A stretch of 49,168 nt of DNA from Streptomyces tateyamensis (GCF_003205575.1 NZ_PYBW01000042.1:3779-52946), one strand, 5' to 3'. Positions 1 through 8,874 are shown, numbered from the stretch's first letter. Notes: generated by a model not told the origin, from the letters alone. Program-made: numbers and translations.

Positions 1-175
1 CCCCCCCCCCCCCCCCGCCCCCACCGCCCACCGCCCGGGGCCGCCCGGCTTCCCCCCCCTGCCGCCCCGCCCCCCCCCCCCGGCCGGCGCGGACCCCCCC
101 GGGGCGGCGCCCCACCACCGGGACGCGACACCGGCGGCGCCCCGCCCCCCTTTCCAGGGGGCGGGGCCGCCGCCG
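1..175. repeat. C-rich low-complexity tract at window edge
   Basis: The first 175 bases are dominated by runs of C (G on the complement), with homopolymer stretches of 10 or more. No reading frame with recognisable protein content is present. Such G-runs could fold as a quadruplex on the minus strand, but they are also typical of error-prone sequence at a contig end, so the exact bases should be treated with caution. Confidence 0.6.
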
Positions 176-411
176 TTGTCACGTCCTCAGGTGACCAGTA
201 CCGCTCCCGGTCGAAGTGCGAGGTCGGCCCCCTCCCGCGCGAAGACCGGAATCCGTTCCAGCGGGGCCTCGGCGTCGAGCACCGCCCCGCCCTCCCACCC
301 GCGTCCGGTGAGCGGAGGTGGTAGGACATGGGTGGGGTCCTCGGGGTCGTGGCACGTGGTCAGGTGGGGTCACGCGGTGCGGGGGTCGTGATGCCGAGTG
401 AGAACACGAAG

Positions 412-555
412 TTCAGGAAGAGCGGGCGGGCTGTTGGCCGGTCGCCTGACGGTGCGCTCCGCAAGGTCGTGCGCACCACGATCGGCGACTACCTGAAGCT
501 GTACCGGCTGGCAGAGGCGCGGCGGCTGCTGGTCAGCTCCAGGCCGCCGTGGTGA
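412..555 (+). pseudogene. Remnant of an AraC-family regulator (C-terminal HTH piece)
   Basis: The frame ending with the stop at 553-555 encodes a stretch around TTIGDYLKLYRLAEARRLL, which resembles the second helix-turn-helix entry of AraC/XylS regulators, where a Gly-x-Tyr-Leu-x-x-x-Arg-Leu-x-x-Ala-x-x-Leu-Leu pattern is conserved. The ligand domain, the first HTH and the rest of the second HTH are absent, so only about 30 codons are recognisable. It runs into the 3' end of the GH54 gene and overlaps it by 23 bp. A chance resemblance cannot be excluded. If real, it is the stump of a regulator that once sat next to the sugar locus. Confidence 0.4.
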
Positions 556-2092
556 GCCAACTGGTGTCCTGGGCCCAGGAGGACGTGGCGTCCCAGGCGT
601 AGGAGCCGCCGTCACCGGCCACGTAGGCGGTGAAGGCGTAGTGGCGGACGTACTTGGCCGGGTAGTTGAAGGACTGGAGGGAGTAACCCGTTCCGCTGTT
701 TCCCGACTTCGGGCAGAAGGTGGCGTCGGCGGCGAACTGGCCGGTCCCGTCGTTGGGATCGAGGTAGAGCTCGAACGCGTAGTGCCGGAGGTAACTGCCG
801 GCCGCGTTGGCCGACTCCAGCGAGATGCAGGCGCTGTTGGCCAGGCCGGCCCGGACGATCCAGGTCGCGTCGGCCTTGTCGGTGGCCGAACTCGCGGAGC
901 TGATAGCGGAGATGACGGCCTTGTTGTCGGCGTCGTCGTGGCGCAGGTAGTCCGAGGTGCAGCAGGCGGTGGTGGCCCGCAGGGAGATCCGCGAGCCGGG
1001 CGTCAGCGGGGCCGGCGAGCCGGTGCGGTAGCCGACTGCGGCGATGTTGGCCTGGACCGCGGCGTCGGTGGCGTCGGAGGGATAGCCCTTGACCATGGCC
1101 CCCTCGTAGAAGGTGCCCGCGCTGTCGTTGTGGTTGGTCTGGCAGCAGTCGCCGCCGCTGCCGAGGATGATCGCCCCTTGCTTGTGCATGGGGTTGTAGC
1201 CGCTGGGCAGTGCACCGCCGTAGAGCTGGGTCAGGCTCCCGGCCTGGGCGTCGGCACCCTTGAGCGCCATCAGCGTGGTGCCGTTGTTCTTGAGCATGGC
1301 GGTGACGAAGTCGCTGGTCTCGGAGACCTGGGCCGGGTTCCAGCTCCTGCCGCCGCCGGAGAACAGGCCGTTCTCCAGGTCCGCCTGTACCCACGGCCCG
1401 GTCCCGCTGCAACCGCCGAACCAGCACTCGGTGCTGAAGTTGATCGCGTCCATGGCGCCGTTGCCGTCGGCCTTGTGGTCGGTCTCCGTGTTGCCGTAGT
1501 CGAAGCAGCAGCCTCCGTTGGCGTGGGTGCCGCTGGTGATCATGTATTCGCCCTCGGGCGAGCTGCCGGTCGGCACGCCCCCGGCCGGGTTGTAGGCGAA
1601 GTAGCTGTTGCCGGGGTTGATGTGGAGCGCGTACGCCTTCTGGCCGGCCACGCTCAGGGCTTCCGTGTTCGCGGTGGCCGCCGTATCGGCGCCGCCGGTC
1701 CCCCCGGGCCCCTGGTAGACCAGGGTGTTGCCGCCGCCGGTCTGGTCGTAGAGGCGGGTGATGGTGCAGGTGGTGCCCGCGCAGAAGGAGTCCTGCGCGG
1801 CGGCGTTGGCGACGCCGCCGGCGGACAGGACCCCGATGTCCTGCGAGGTGCCGTCCGAGGCCCGCTGCACCTGGTACAGCGGGTCGTTGTAGGAGGCGAA
1901 CAGGGCGCGGGTGGTGCTGTGCGCCGCGACGCACGGCGTGCCGCCGGCGGCGTAGAGGTCACAGGGTTCCTGCGTGGCGGCCTGGGACGGGCCGGCGAGG
2001 GCGAGGATGCCGGTCACGGTGAGTGCGAGCGTGACGAGGGAGGCGAGCAGTCTCCTGAGCAGGCGGCGACCAGAGCCTGGGACGGGCAGCAT
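533..2092 (-). CDS. abfB: Secreted alpha-L-arabinofuranosidase B, GH54 with CBM42
   Basis: Extracellular enzyme that removes terminal arabinofuranose from arabinoxylan, arabinan or arabinosylated xyloglucan. 519 aa: signal peptide (Arg-rich N end, hydrophobic 15-33, cleavage near GPSQA-A), GH54 catalytic domain to about 365, and a C-terminal CBM42 beta-trefoil (about 370-505) with repeated YLRHY/YVRHY motifs. The vicinal cysteines 195-196 (GGCCFDYGN) match the substrate-contacting disulfide of fungal AbfB. Glu240 (ADLENG) and Asp315 (GSGGD) fall where the nucleophile and acid/base lie in that family (family knowledge, aligned by eye). The ATG at 2092 was chosen because AGAGGAG lies 7 nt upstream; frames reaching further upstream have no ribosome site and would bury the signal peptide. 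Two LacI-type palindromes lie upstream. Confidence 0.93.
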   Translation of the reverse strand: MLPVPGSGRRLLRRLLASLVTLALTVTGILALAGPSQAATQEPCDLYAAGGTPCVAAHSTTRALFASYNDPLYQVQRASDGTSQDIGVLSAGGVANAAAQDSFCAGTTCTITRLYDQTGGGNTLVYQGPGGTGGADTAATANTEALSVAGQKAYALHINPGNSYFAYNPAGGVPTGSSPEGEYMITSGTHANGGCCFDYGNTETDHKADGNGAMDAINFSTECWFGGCSGTGPWVQADLENGLFSGGGRSWNPAQVSETSDFVTAMLKNNGTTLMALKGADAQAGSLTQLYGGALPSGYNPMHKQGAIILGSGGDCCQTNHNDSAGTFYEGAMVKGYPSDATDAAVQANIAAVGYRTGSPAPLTPGSRISLRATTACCTSDYLRHDDADNKAVISAISSASSATDKADATWIVRAGLANSACISLESANAAGSYLRHYAFELYLDPNDGTGQFAADATFCPKSGNSGTGYSLQSFNYPAKYVRHYAFTAYVAGDGGSYAWDATSSWAQDTSWLTTAAWS

Positions 2093-2140
2093 GCATGGAC
2101 TCCTCTGATCGGTACGGTACCTGAGGCCTCGTCGGCCTTT

Positions 2141-2154
2141 TGTGAGCGCTAACA
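2141..2154. promoter_or_regulatory. LacI-type operator upstream of GH54 gene
   Basis: TGTGAGCGCTAACA is an imperfect 14-bp palindrome with the central GCGC typical of LacI-family sites, 48 bp before the abfB start. It differs at one position from a second site at 2272-2285. The cognate regulator is not evident in the window. Confidence 0.6.
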
Positions 2155-2271
2155 TCCCAGCGCGACGACGTGGCCATGGTGGCCCAGCCGCATTGCTGCA
2201 CCAGGAGCGCCCTGCGGCCCTCACTATCAAGGAGCGCGCTCAGCCCGGTCAAGACTCGTGCAGGGCTCATT

Positions 2272-2285
2272 TGTGAGCGCGAACA
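2272..2285. promoter_or_regulatory. Second LacI-type operator upstream of GH54 gene
   Basis: TGTGAGCGCGAACA matches the site at 2141-2154 in 13 of 14 positions and in the same orientation, 131 bp away. Both lie in the 264-bp gap between the GH31 stop and the GH54 start, so abfB probably has its own regulated promoter and looping between the two sites is possible (inference). Confidence 0.5.
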
Positions 2286-2356
2286 TTGGATCGGCGACCC
2301 GATCGGCCGAGCCTGGGCCGGGTGAACACGCCCGGCGCCGGCCGATCGGTGACGGT

Positions 2357-4639
2357 TCACGACGGGTACGGGAGGTCCGCCGCCGAGGTGCCCGCCGGGC
2401 GGGTGTGCAGCGCACCGTCCGGGCCGCCGACCCGCAGCTGCCACGGGTGCGGGCTGTCGGTGGTCACCCGCAGCCGGTCGCCCTCGCGGCGCAGGCGGAA
2501 GACGGCGGTCCGACCGGGGCCCTCGGTCCGCGGGATCTCCACGGTACGCTCGGCGCCGTCGGCGAAGGTGTGCACCCGCAGCTCGACACCGTCCGCCCAG
2601 GCGGAGACCGGGCGCTGGTCGTCGGCTGCGAGCGGGATCACGGAGTCCGGGCGGGCCAGCAGCGGCAGCGTGTGGAAGCCGTGCAGCTCCCGGACCCAGC
2701 GCGGGCCGATCACTTGACCTCCCGTCAGGAGGTTGGTCCAGCTCCCCTCCGGCACGTAGTACTCCACCGTGCCGTCGTCCGTGAACACCGGGGCGACCAG
2801 CAGGTCCTCGCCCAGCAGATACTGGCGGTCCAGGGTGGCGGCGGCGGGGTCTTCGGGGAACTCCAGCACCATGGCCCGCATCACCGGAACGCCGGTGGCG
2901 TGCGCCCGCTGGGCGGCGTGCTGCAGGTAGGGGGCGAGTCGGTGCTTGAGCAGGGTGAACTCCCGGGTGACCTCGACGGCCTCCTCGCCGTAGTCCCACG
3001 GCACCCGGTAGGACTTGCTGCCGTGCAGCCTGCTGTGCGAGGAGAGCAGGCCGAACTGCACCCATCGCTTGAAGACCGCCGGCGTGGGGGTGCCCTCGAA
3101 GCCGCCGATGTCGTGGCTCCAGAAACCGAAGCCGGACAGGCCCAGGGACAGGCCCCCGCGCAGCGACTCGGCCATCGCGCTGAAGTGCGACTCGCAGTCC
3201 CCGCCCCAGTGCACCGGGTACTGCTGGCCGCCGACCGTGGCGGAGCGGGCGAAGAGCATGGCCTCGCCCTCCCCGCGCTCCTCGCGCAGCAGCTCGAAGA
3301 CGGCGCGGTTGTACAGCTGGGTGTAGTAGTTGTGCATCCGCTGCGGGTCGGAGCCGTCGTGCCACACGACGTCGGTCGGGATGCGTTCGCCGAAGTCGGT
3401 CTTGAAGCAGTCCACGCCCTGGGCCAGCAAGGTGCGCAGCTTGGCGCTGTACCAGTCCCGGGCGGCGGGGTTGGTGAAGTCCACCAGCGCCATCCCGGGC
3501 TGCCACAGGTCCCACTGCCAGACGCTGCCGTCCGGGCGGCGCACCAGGTACCCCGCGCGCCTGCCCTCCTCGAACAGTGCCGACTTCTGGGCGATGTAGG
3601 GGTTGATCCAGGCACAGATCCGCAGGCCCCGCGCCTTGAGCCGGGCCAGCATGCCCACCGGGTCCGGGAAGGTGTCCGCGTCCCACTCGAAGTCGCTCCA
3701 CTGGTACTCGCGCATCCAGAAGCAGTCCAGGTGGAAGACGCTCAGCGGGATGCCGCGCTCGGCCATCCCCCCGACGAAGCGGTTCACGGTCGCCTCGTCG
3801 TAGTCGGTGGTGAACGAGGTGGTCAGCCACAGGCCCAGCGCCCAGGCCGGCGGCAGCGCCGGGCGCCCGGTCAGCGCGGTGTAGCGCTCCAGGACCTGCT
3901 TCGGGGTCGGTCCGTGGACGAGGAAGTACTCCAGCGACTGGTCCTCCACGCTGAACTGCACCTGACCGACCGACTCGGAGCCGATCTCGTAGCTGACCTT
4001 GCCGGGGTGGTTGACGAAGACCCCGTAGCCGCGGTTGGTCAGGTGGAAGGGGATGTTCTTGTAGGCCTGCTCGCTGCTGGTGCCGCCGTCGGCCTGCCAG
4101 ATCTCCACCACCTGGCCGTTGCGGACGAACGGGGTGAACCGCTCCCCCAGCCCGTAGACCAGCTCGCCGACTCCCAGGGCGAGTTGACCGGTCATGTGGT
4201 GCCGGCCGGCCGGGTCGGTGACGAAGCCGGTGCCCCGCTCGCCCACCGAGGTCAGCACCCGCCCGCCGGCGGTGAACTCCAGGCACCAGGGCCGGGCGGT
4301 GTCCACCCGGAGCGTCAGGTCGCCGGCGACGAGTTCCACCACCGACCCCTCCCGCCGCACCTTGCCGGTGCCCGCCTCGGCGCCGGCCAGCGCGAACTCC
4401 GGGCCGCGGCGCACCGATCCGGCGTGGTGGGTGGTACGCACCCCGATCACGCCCTCGGCCGGGGACCAGCACTCGACGGTCAGCAGTGGGCTGTTGAGGG
4501 TGTCACCGCGGCCGGTCACGTGCTTCACCGGGGCGTAGAGCGTCATCCGGTGCTCCTCGGCCCGCACCTCGGCGACCTCGGTCGCGTGGCGCGCGGTGAA
4601 GCCGGGGCGCATCAGCCAGTAGCCGTCGGTGAACTTCAT
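2357..4639 (-). CDS. yicI: GH31 alpha-xylosidase (YicI type)
   Basis: Cytoplasmic retaining glycosidase that removes alpha-1,6-xylose from the non-reducing end of xyloglucan oligosaccharides (family role). 760 aa, close to the 772 aa of E. coli YicI, without a signal peptide. Residues 411-421 read CFKTDFGERIP, the alpha-xylosidase signature; Asp415 is the expected nucleophile, and Asp481 in HWGGDCES the expected acid/base, nearly the same numbering as YicI D416 and D482. The FWMREYQWSDFEWD stretch (about 307-320) also fits the alpha-xylosidase subgroup rather than alpha-glucosidases. ATG at 4639 follows a GGAGG-like site. It is in line with the upstream CE7 gene and 264 bp before abfB. Confidence 0.95.
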   Translation of the reverse strand: MKFTDGYWLMRPGFTARHATEVAEVRAEEHRMTLYAPVKHVTGRGDTLNSPLLTVECWSPAEGVIGVRTTHHAGSVRRGPEFALAGAEAGTGKVRREGSVVELVAGDLTLRVDTARPWCLEFTAGGRVLTSVGERGTGFVTDPAGRHHMTGQLALGVGELVYGLGERFTPFVRNGQVVEIWQADGGTSSEQAYKNIPFHLTNRGYGVFVNHPGKVSYEIGSESVGQVQFSVEDQSLEYFLVHGPTPKQVLERYTALTGRPALPPAWALGLWLTTSFTTDYDEATVNRFVGGMAERGIPLSVFHLDCFWMREYQWSDFEWDADTFPDPVGMLARLKARGLRICAWINPYIAQKSALFEEGRRAGYLVRRPDGSVWQWDLWQPGMALVDFTNPAARDWYSAKLRTLLAQGVDCFKTDFGERIPTDVVWHDGSDPQRMHNYYTQLYNRAVFELLREERGEGEAMLFARSATVGGQQYPVHWGGDCESHFSAMAESLRGGLSLGLSGFGFWSHDIGGFEGTPTPAVFKRWVQFGLLSSHSRLHGSKSYRVPWDYGEEAVEVTREFTLLKHRLAPYLQHAAQRAHATGVPVMRAMVLEFPEDPAAATLDRQYLLGEDLLVAPVFTDDGTVEYYVPEGSWTNLLTGGQVIGPRWVRELHGFHTLPLLARPDSVIPLAADDQRPVSAWADGVELRVHTFADGAERTVEIPRTEGPGRTAVFRLRREGDRLRVTTDSPHPWQLRVGGPDGALHTRPAGTSAADLPYPS

Positions 4640-4786
4640 CGCGCGGGTTCCTCCGTGGTCGACGTGCTTGCGAAACGGACGGCGCGAGGGAGCAGCGGGA
4701 TGCGCCGCAGGCTCGTCCGGTACTTCCCGGCCGGTCCCGGGCGGTGCCGCCGGCGCTCGCGGTACCGCCGGCGCCGGCGCCGGCGC

Positions 4787-5770
4787 TCACGGCTGCGGCA
4801 CCAGCCCGCGCTCGGCCAGCCAGGCCAGTTGGGCGGGCTGGGTGGAGCCGCAGCCTCCGCTGTGGTCGCCGAAGGGCCACACCGTCATGGTGCGATCCCC
4901 GCCCGCGTAGTGGTTGAAGGCGGCGTAGACGGTGGGCGGCGGACAGACCGGGTCCATCAGGGCGGCGCCGAACCAGGCCGGCACGGTGGCGCGCTGGGCG
5001 AAGTGCACCCCGTCGAAGTAGTCCAGGGTGGCGAAGGTCTGCTCCACCCGGTCACGGCTGTGCCAGCGCAGGTACTTGACCAGCTCCTGGTACGGGCCGT
5101 CCGCACTGGTCTGCGCGCCCTTGCGGAAGTGGCACAGGAACGGGACCTCCGCCATCACCGCCGCCACCTGCTCCCCCGCCAGCGCCGCGACGGCCAGGGC
5201 CAGGCCGCCGCCCTGGCTGCCGCCGGCCACCAGGATCCGCCCGGCGTGGAGGCCCGGCAGTTCGGCGACCGCGTCCACGGCCCGCACGCAGTCGCTGATC
5301 AGCCGCCGGTAGTAGTACTCCTCGGGCGACTGGATGCCGCGGGTCATGAAACCCTCGCTCCACTGGGTGCCGTCGCCCGCGTAGGGGTCCGGCGTGTCGT
5401 GGCCCTGGCCGCGGGTGTCGACCACGAGGTGGGCGTATCCGGCGGCGGACCAGAAGAGCTGCTCGGTGGGCAGGCCGCGGCCACCGGTGTAGCCCTGGTA
5501 GCCGACGACGACCGGCAGCGGTCCGACCGCGTCGCGCGGGCGCAGCAGCCAGGCGGCCACCGGCTCCCCGTTCCAGCCGGGGAACCGCACGTCGTCCACC
5601 TCGACGGTGCGCAGCCCGTACCGGTCGGTGACCCGCTCGGCCTTGACGGATCCGCCCTGTGCCCGGGCCTCGGCCAGGGTACGCCGCCAGAACGCCTCGA
5701 AGTCCTGCGGGACCGTCAGTTCCGGCCGGTAGCAGGCGAGTTCCGTCGGAACGAAATCGGTGAGCGGCAT
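4787..5770 (-). CDS. axeA: Acetyl xylan esterase / cephalosporin-C deacetylase, CE7
   Basis: Serine esterase that removes acetyl groups from short xylo- or xyloglucan-oligosaccharides. 327 aa, the usual CE7 length, with no signal peptide, so it probably works on imported oligosaccharides. Catalytic Ser185 sits in GGSQGG (183-188); Asp273 (ALMDPVCPP) and His303 (GDHSGG) complete the triad, and Tyr91 in GYQGYTGG is the expected oxyanion residue. The RGQG motif at about 120-123 is also diagnostic of CE7. It lies 90 bp after the GH3 gene and 147 bp before GH31 in the same direction. The symbol is a family label; no substrate is proven by sequence. Confidence 0.93.
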   Translation of the reverse strand: MPLTDFVPTELACYRPELTVPQDFEAFWRRTLAEARAQGGSVKAERVTDRYGLRTVEVDDVRFPGWNGEPVAAWLLRPRDAVGPLPVVVGYQGYTGGRGLPTEQLFWSAAGYAHLVVDTRGQGHDTPDPYAGDGTQWSEGFMTRGIQSPEEYYYRRLISDCVRAVDAVAELPGLHAGRILVAGGSQGGGLALAVAALAGEQVAAVMAEVPFLCHFRKGAQTSADGPYQELVKYLRWHSRDRVEQTFATLDYFDGVHFAQRATVPAWFGAALMDPVCPPPTVYAAFNHYAGGDRTMTVWPFGDHSGGCGSTQPAQLAWLAERGLVPQP

Positions 5771-5812
5771 CGGGGATTTCCTTCGGGTGACGGGCGGACG
5801 CGCCGGACGGGC

Positions 5813-5846
5813 GGACGAGCCCGACGAGTGGACGAGCCGGACGAGT
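5813..5846. repeat. Two tandem 17-bp repeats between GH3 and CE7 genes
   Basis: GGACGAGCCCGACGAGT at 5813-5829 is followed immediately by GGACGAGCCGGACGAGT at 5830-5846 (one mismatch). The repeat fills part of the 90-bp gap between the GH3 stop and the CE7 start. No function is evident; slipped-strand expansion is a simple explanation. Confidence 0.7.
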
Positions 5847-5860
5847 GGACGGACGGGCGG

Positions 5861-8713
5861 TCAGGAGCCGTCGGCGGAGCCGAGCCGGAAGCCGGCGAGG
5901 CGGAAGGCGCCGTGCAGGACCAGCGACAGGTCGTGGACGCCGTCCAACGGCGCGGCGAACTCGGCGGTGGCGGTGGTCCACGCGTAGCGGTCCCCGGTGA
6001 CGGGCACCGCGATCTCGGCCACCAAGCCTTCCCCCGCCCGCAGTTCCAGCCGTGCCGAGGTGGCGCCCGGCACCTCCAGCGCGGTCTCGGCCGTCACCCG
6101 GACGGCGCCGGAGAGGTCGACGCCGCGGAACAGCAGGGTGCCCGGACGGCTGGGGTCGGTGGGGGTGACCGCGTCGCCCTCGACCCGGGTGGCGTCGACG
6201 ATGGTGAGGTCCGCGTGGTCGTCGAAGTCGACGGCCCGGGTGCGGCGTTCGACGACCACGCGGGGGTCGGGGGGCGGCCCGGTCACCGTGAGCGGGGCGG
6301 TGCGCAGCGGGTGCCCGCAGGAGCGGGCGACGACGACCTCGTACCCGCCGGGGTCGACCGCGAAGGCGCCGGTGGCCACGTCCCAGTGGGCGAGCTGCCC
6401 GGCCGACAGCCGGAACGTCAACTCCCGCTGCTGGTACGGCTCCAGGCGCACCTTGCGGAAGTCGGCGAGCCGCAGCAGCGGGGCCTCGTAGCGGGCGTCC
6501 ACGGCCCGTACGTAGAGCTGCGCCACCTCGGTGCCGGGCCGCGCACCGGTGTTGGCCAGACTCACCGTGACGTCGACCGCGCCGTCCCGGTCGATCACGG
6601 AGTGCGAGAGGACCAGGTCGCGGCAGGAGAACTCGGTGTAGGACAGCCCGTGGCCGAACGGGTACAACGCGGCGGCCCGGTGGTACTGGTAGGTCCAGCC
6701 CGCCTTGATGATGTCGTAGTCGAGCCGCGCCGGGAGCGGGTCGTCGCCCCGGTACCAGGTCTGCGGCAGGCGCCCACCCGGCTCGGCCGCGCCGAGCAGC
6801 ACGGCGGCCACCGCGTTGCCGGTCTCCTGCCCGCCGTGCGAGGTCCACAGCACGGCGGGCAGGTGCTCGTCGGCCCAGTCGAGGGCGTACGGGTAGCTGC
6901 TCATCACCAGCAGGGCCGTCTCGGGGCGCGCGGCGGCCACCGCGCGCAGCAGCGCGTCCTGCATCCGGGGCAGCGCGATGTCCGTCCGGTCCTCGGTCTC
7001 GCGGCCGTTGACCATCGGGTGGTTGCCGAGGACGACGACCGCCGCGTCCGCCTCGCCCGCCGCGGCCACCGCCTCGGCGAGGCCGTCCCGGACCAGCTCG
7101 CGGTGCCAGCGCTCGGCATCCTGCGGGGTCTCGGCGGTGACGGTGACCCGGCCGTCCGCCGGGTCCACGGCCGCGTAGCGTCCGGTGTGCACCGACTGCA
7201 GCAGCACGGCGCCGTCCCCGGCCGGCGCCAGCCGGAAGGTCTCGTTGATGAACCAGGTCTTGAGCTGCTCCCGGTCGGCCGCCAGGGTGGCGTCCTCCTT
7301 GACGCTCAGGAAGAGCCCGGTGTCCGCGGCGCACAGGGTCAGCACGTCCTGGCCCCACTCGGCCACGTCGAACTGCGTGCCGCGCAGCGGTTCGCCGGTG
7401 GTGCGCGAGCGCAGCGCGATCCGGTCGGTGCCGGCCACCCGGACCACCTGGCCGCCGTGCGGGCCCAGGGCCGCGGCGAGGCCGTCCGCGACGGTGACCC
7501 GGTAGGGCATGTCGCCGCTGTACCAGTCCTCGCACAGCGTGTCGGCCAGCGGGCCGATCACCGCGATCCGCCGGGTGCGGTCCGGGTCCAGCGGCAGCAG
7601 CCCGGTGTTCTTGAGCAGCACCGTCGACCCGATCGCCGCCTCGCGCGCCAGGTCGCGGTGCTCGGGGCAGTCGATCAGCTCCGGTCCGATGCCCGCATAG
7701 GGGTCCAGCTCCGGGTCGAACTCCCCCAGACGGAAGCGAAGTTCGAGCTGGCGGCGGACCGCGCGGTCCACGTCCTGCTGGTCGATCAGGCCGCGCTCCA
7801 GCGCCTCGCGCAGCCGGCCGACCGGGGTGGCGCTGTCCTCCCCGTGGTCGGTGAAGCTGTCGATGCCGGCCTTGAGCGCCGCCGCGTGCGAGACGGCGTG
7901 GTCGTCGAAGTAGTGCTCCGGGTCGACCAGGTTGGACGGGGCCTCGGCGTCGCTGACCACGAACAGCTCGTGCCCGGTCGGGCGGGCCCACCGGCGCAGC
8001 TCCTCCTCGATCAGCCCGCTGACGTGGCAGGGGCGGCCGTTGACCAGGTTGTAGGCGGCCATCGCGCCGGTCGCGGCGCCCGAGGCGACGACCGGGCGGA
8101 AGGCCGCCAGGTCGTACTCGTGCAGCACCCGCGGGCGCAGTCCGGAGGAGGTGGTGCAGCGGTCGTCCTCGTTGTTGTAGGCGAGGAAGTGCTTGAGCAC
8201 GGGGGCGGTTCGCAGGTAGGCCGGGTGGTCGCCGGCCAGGCCCCGGCAGAACGCCTCTCCGATCCGGGCGGTGTGTGCGGGGTCCTCGGAGTAGCCCTCC
8301 TCGTTGCGGCCCCAGCGCGGGTCGCGCAGCAGGTTCAACACCGGCGCCCAGGCCTGCAGGCTGTGGGCGCTGCTGCCGGTCGACGGCTTGCGGTGGCCGT
8401 GCGAGGCGCGCAGCTCGACCGAGGTCGCCTCGCCGACCCGGCGCACCAGGTCCTCGTCCCAACTGGCGCCGAGGCCGACGGCCTGTGGGAAGGCCGTCGC
8501 GACCCCCTGCCAGGCGAGACCGTGCAGCGCCTCGCTCCCGGTGCGGAAGGCGGCGAGGCCGAGGCGGGGGACGGCGGGTGCGTGCTGGTGCAGCATGGCG
8601 AGCCGCTCGTCCGGCGTGAGCCGGTCCAGCAGGTCGTCGACACGCTTGCGCAGGGGCAGCGCGGAGTCTCGGAAAGGAAGCAGGTCGGCTGCTGACGCAG
8701 GCGCGGAACTCAC
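5861..8713 (-). CDS. Large GH3 beta-glycosidase with inserted and C-terminal beta domains
   Basis: Probable cytoplasmic beta-glucosidase/beta-xylosidase for imported oligosaccharides. 950 aa. N-terminal GH3 barrel (about 20-330) has KHF at 174-176 and the nucleophile Asp255 in VVSDAEAPSN. The GH3_C domain starts at RRIAVIGPLAD (about 381) and is interrupted at about 430-545 by an insert (TGLFLSV, ETFRLAP, HTGRYAAVD) reminiscent of a fascin-like beta-trefoil. It resumes at AVVVLGNHP, followed by a fibronectin-like domain (about 720-790) and a CBM6-like sandwich to the end. Start: GTG at 8713 with GAAGGG 7 nt upstream; extension to 8785 would cross the operator. First gene of the leftward group, divergent from the sugar-binding protein. 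Exact substrate is unproven. Confidence 0.9.
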   Translation of the reverse strand: MSSAPASAADLLPFRDSALPLRKRVDDLLDRLTPDERLAMLHQHAPAVPRLGLAAFRTGSEALHGLAWQGVATAFPQAVGLGASWDEDLVRRVGEATSVELRASHGHRKPSTGSSAHSLQAWAPVLNLLRDPRWGRNEEGYSEDPAHTARIGEAFCRGLAGDHPAYLRTAPVLKHFLAYNNEDDRCTTSSGLRPRVLHEYDLAAFRPVVASGAATGAMAAYNLVNGRPCHVSGLIEEELRRWARPTGHELFVVSDAEAPSNLVDPEHYFDDHAVSHAAALKAGIDSFTDHGEDSATPVGRLREALERGLIDQQDVDRAVRRQLELRFRLGEFDPELDPYAGIGPELIDCPEHRDLAREAAIGSTVLLKNTGLLPLDPDRTRRIAVIGPLADTLCEDWYSGDMPYRVTVADGLAAALGPHGGQVVRVAGTDRIALRSRTTGEPLRGTQFDVAEWGQDVLTLCAADTGLFLSVKEDATLAADREQLKTWFINETFRLAPAGDGAVLLQSVHTGRYAAVDPADGRVTVTAETPQDAERWHRELVRDGLAEAVAAAGEADAAVVVLGNHPMVNGRETEDRTDIALPRMQDALLRAVAAARPETALLVMSSYPYALDWADEHLPAVLWTSHGGQETGNAVAAVLLGAAEPGGRLPQTWYRGDDPLPARLDYDIIKAGWTYQYHRAAALYPFGHGLSYTEFSCRDLVLSHSVIDRDGAVDVTVSLANTGARPGTEVAQLYVRAVDARYEAPLLRLADFRKVRLEPYQQRELTFRLSAGQLAHWDVATGAFAVDPGGYEVVVARSCGHPLRTAPLTVTGPPPDPRVVVERRTRAVDFDDHADLTIVDATRVEGDAVTPTDPSRPGTLLFRGVDLSGAVRVTAETALEVPGATSARLELRAGEGLVAEIAVPVTGDRYAWTTATAEFAAPLDGVHDLSLVLHGAFRLAGFRLGSADGS

Positions 8714-8754
8714 GTGGCAAACCCTTCGAGCGGGTCGGGCGCGGTGACCGGGCG

Positions 8755-8770
8755 GTGAAACGCTTCGACG
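8755..8770. promoter_or_regulatory. LacI-type operator in GH3 promoter
   Basis: GTGAAACGCTTCGACG holds an imperfect palindrome; read on the minus strand it is GTCGAAGCGTTTCA. It lies 42-57 bp before the GH3 start and about 20 bp downstream of a consensus TTGACA (minus strand, 8796-8791), although no good -10 is seen between them. It shares GTCGAAGCGYTT with the site at 8875-8890. Confidence 0.6.
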
Positions 8771-8835
8771 CTGACATGATCCCAATGGCCTGTCAATGTC
8801 CTTTGCACAGAAGGAATTTGCATTTGTTCAGGGCC

Positions 8836-8864
8836 TTGCTGAACCAGTAACGCGCCGTTAGTCT
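8836..8864 (+). promoter_or_regulatory. Promoter of the rightward sugar-uptake operon
   Basis: TTGCTG (8836-8841), a 17-bp spacer and TAGTCT (8859-8864) form a plausible sigma-70 type promoter in a locally AT-richer stretch. The predicted start of transcription near 8871 is followed at once by the palindrome at 8875-8890, a layout that fits simple repression. Confidence 0.5.
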
Positions 8865-8874
8865 CGCCGAAACA

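Noticed and set aside
1..175. C-runs as a telomere-like or quadruplex element
   Set aside because: No inverted repeats of the kind seen in Streptomyces chromosome ends were found; a low-quality sequence edge is the simpler reading.
4660..4682. A LacI-like site (GCTTGCGAAACGG) between the CE7 and GH31 genes
   Set aside because: The palindrome is too weak and shares too little with the two well-supported operators nearby.
2258..8695. A 2,145-codon open frame on the plus strand
   Set aside because: It is antisense to the GH31, CE7 and GH3 genes, has a Gly/Arg/Val-biased composition without any domain, and arises because stop codons are rare opposite GC-rich coding sequence.
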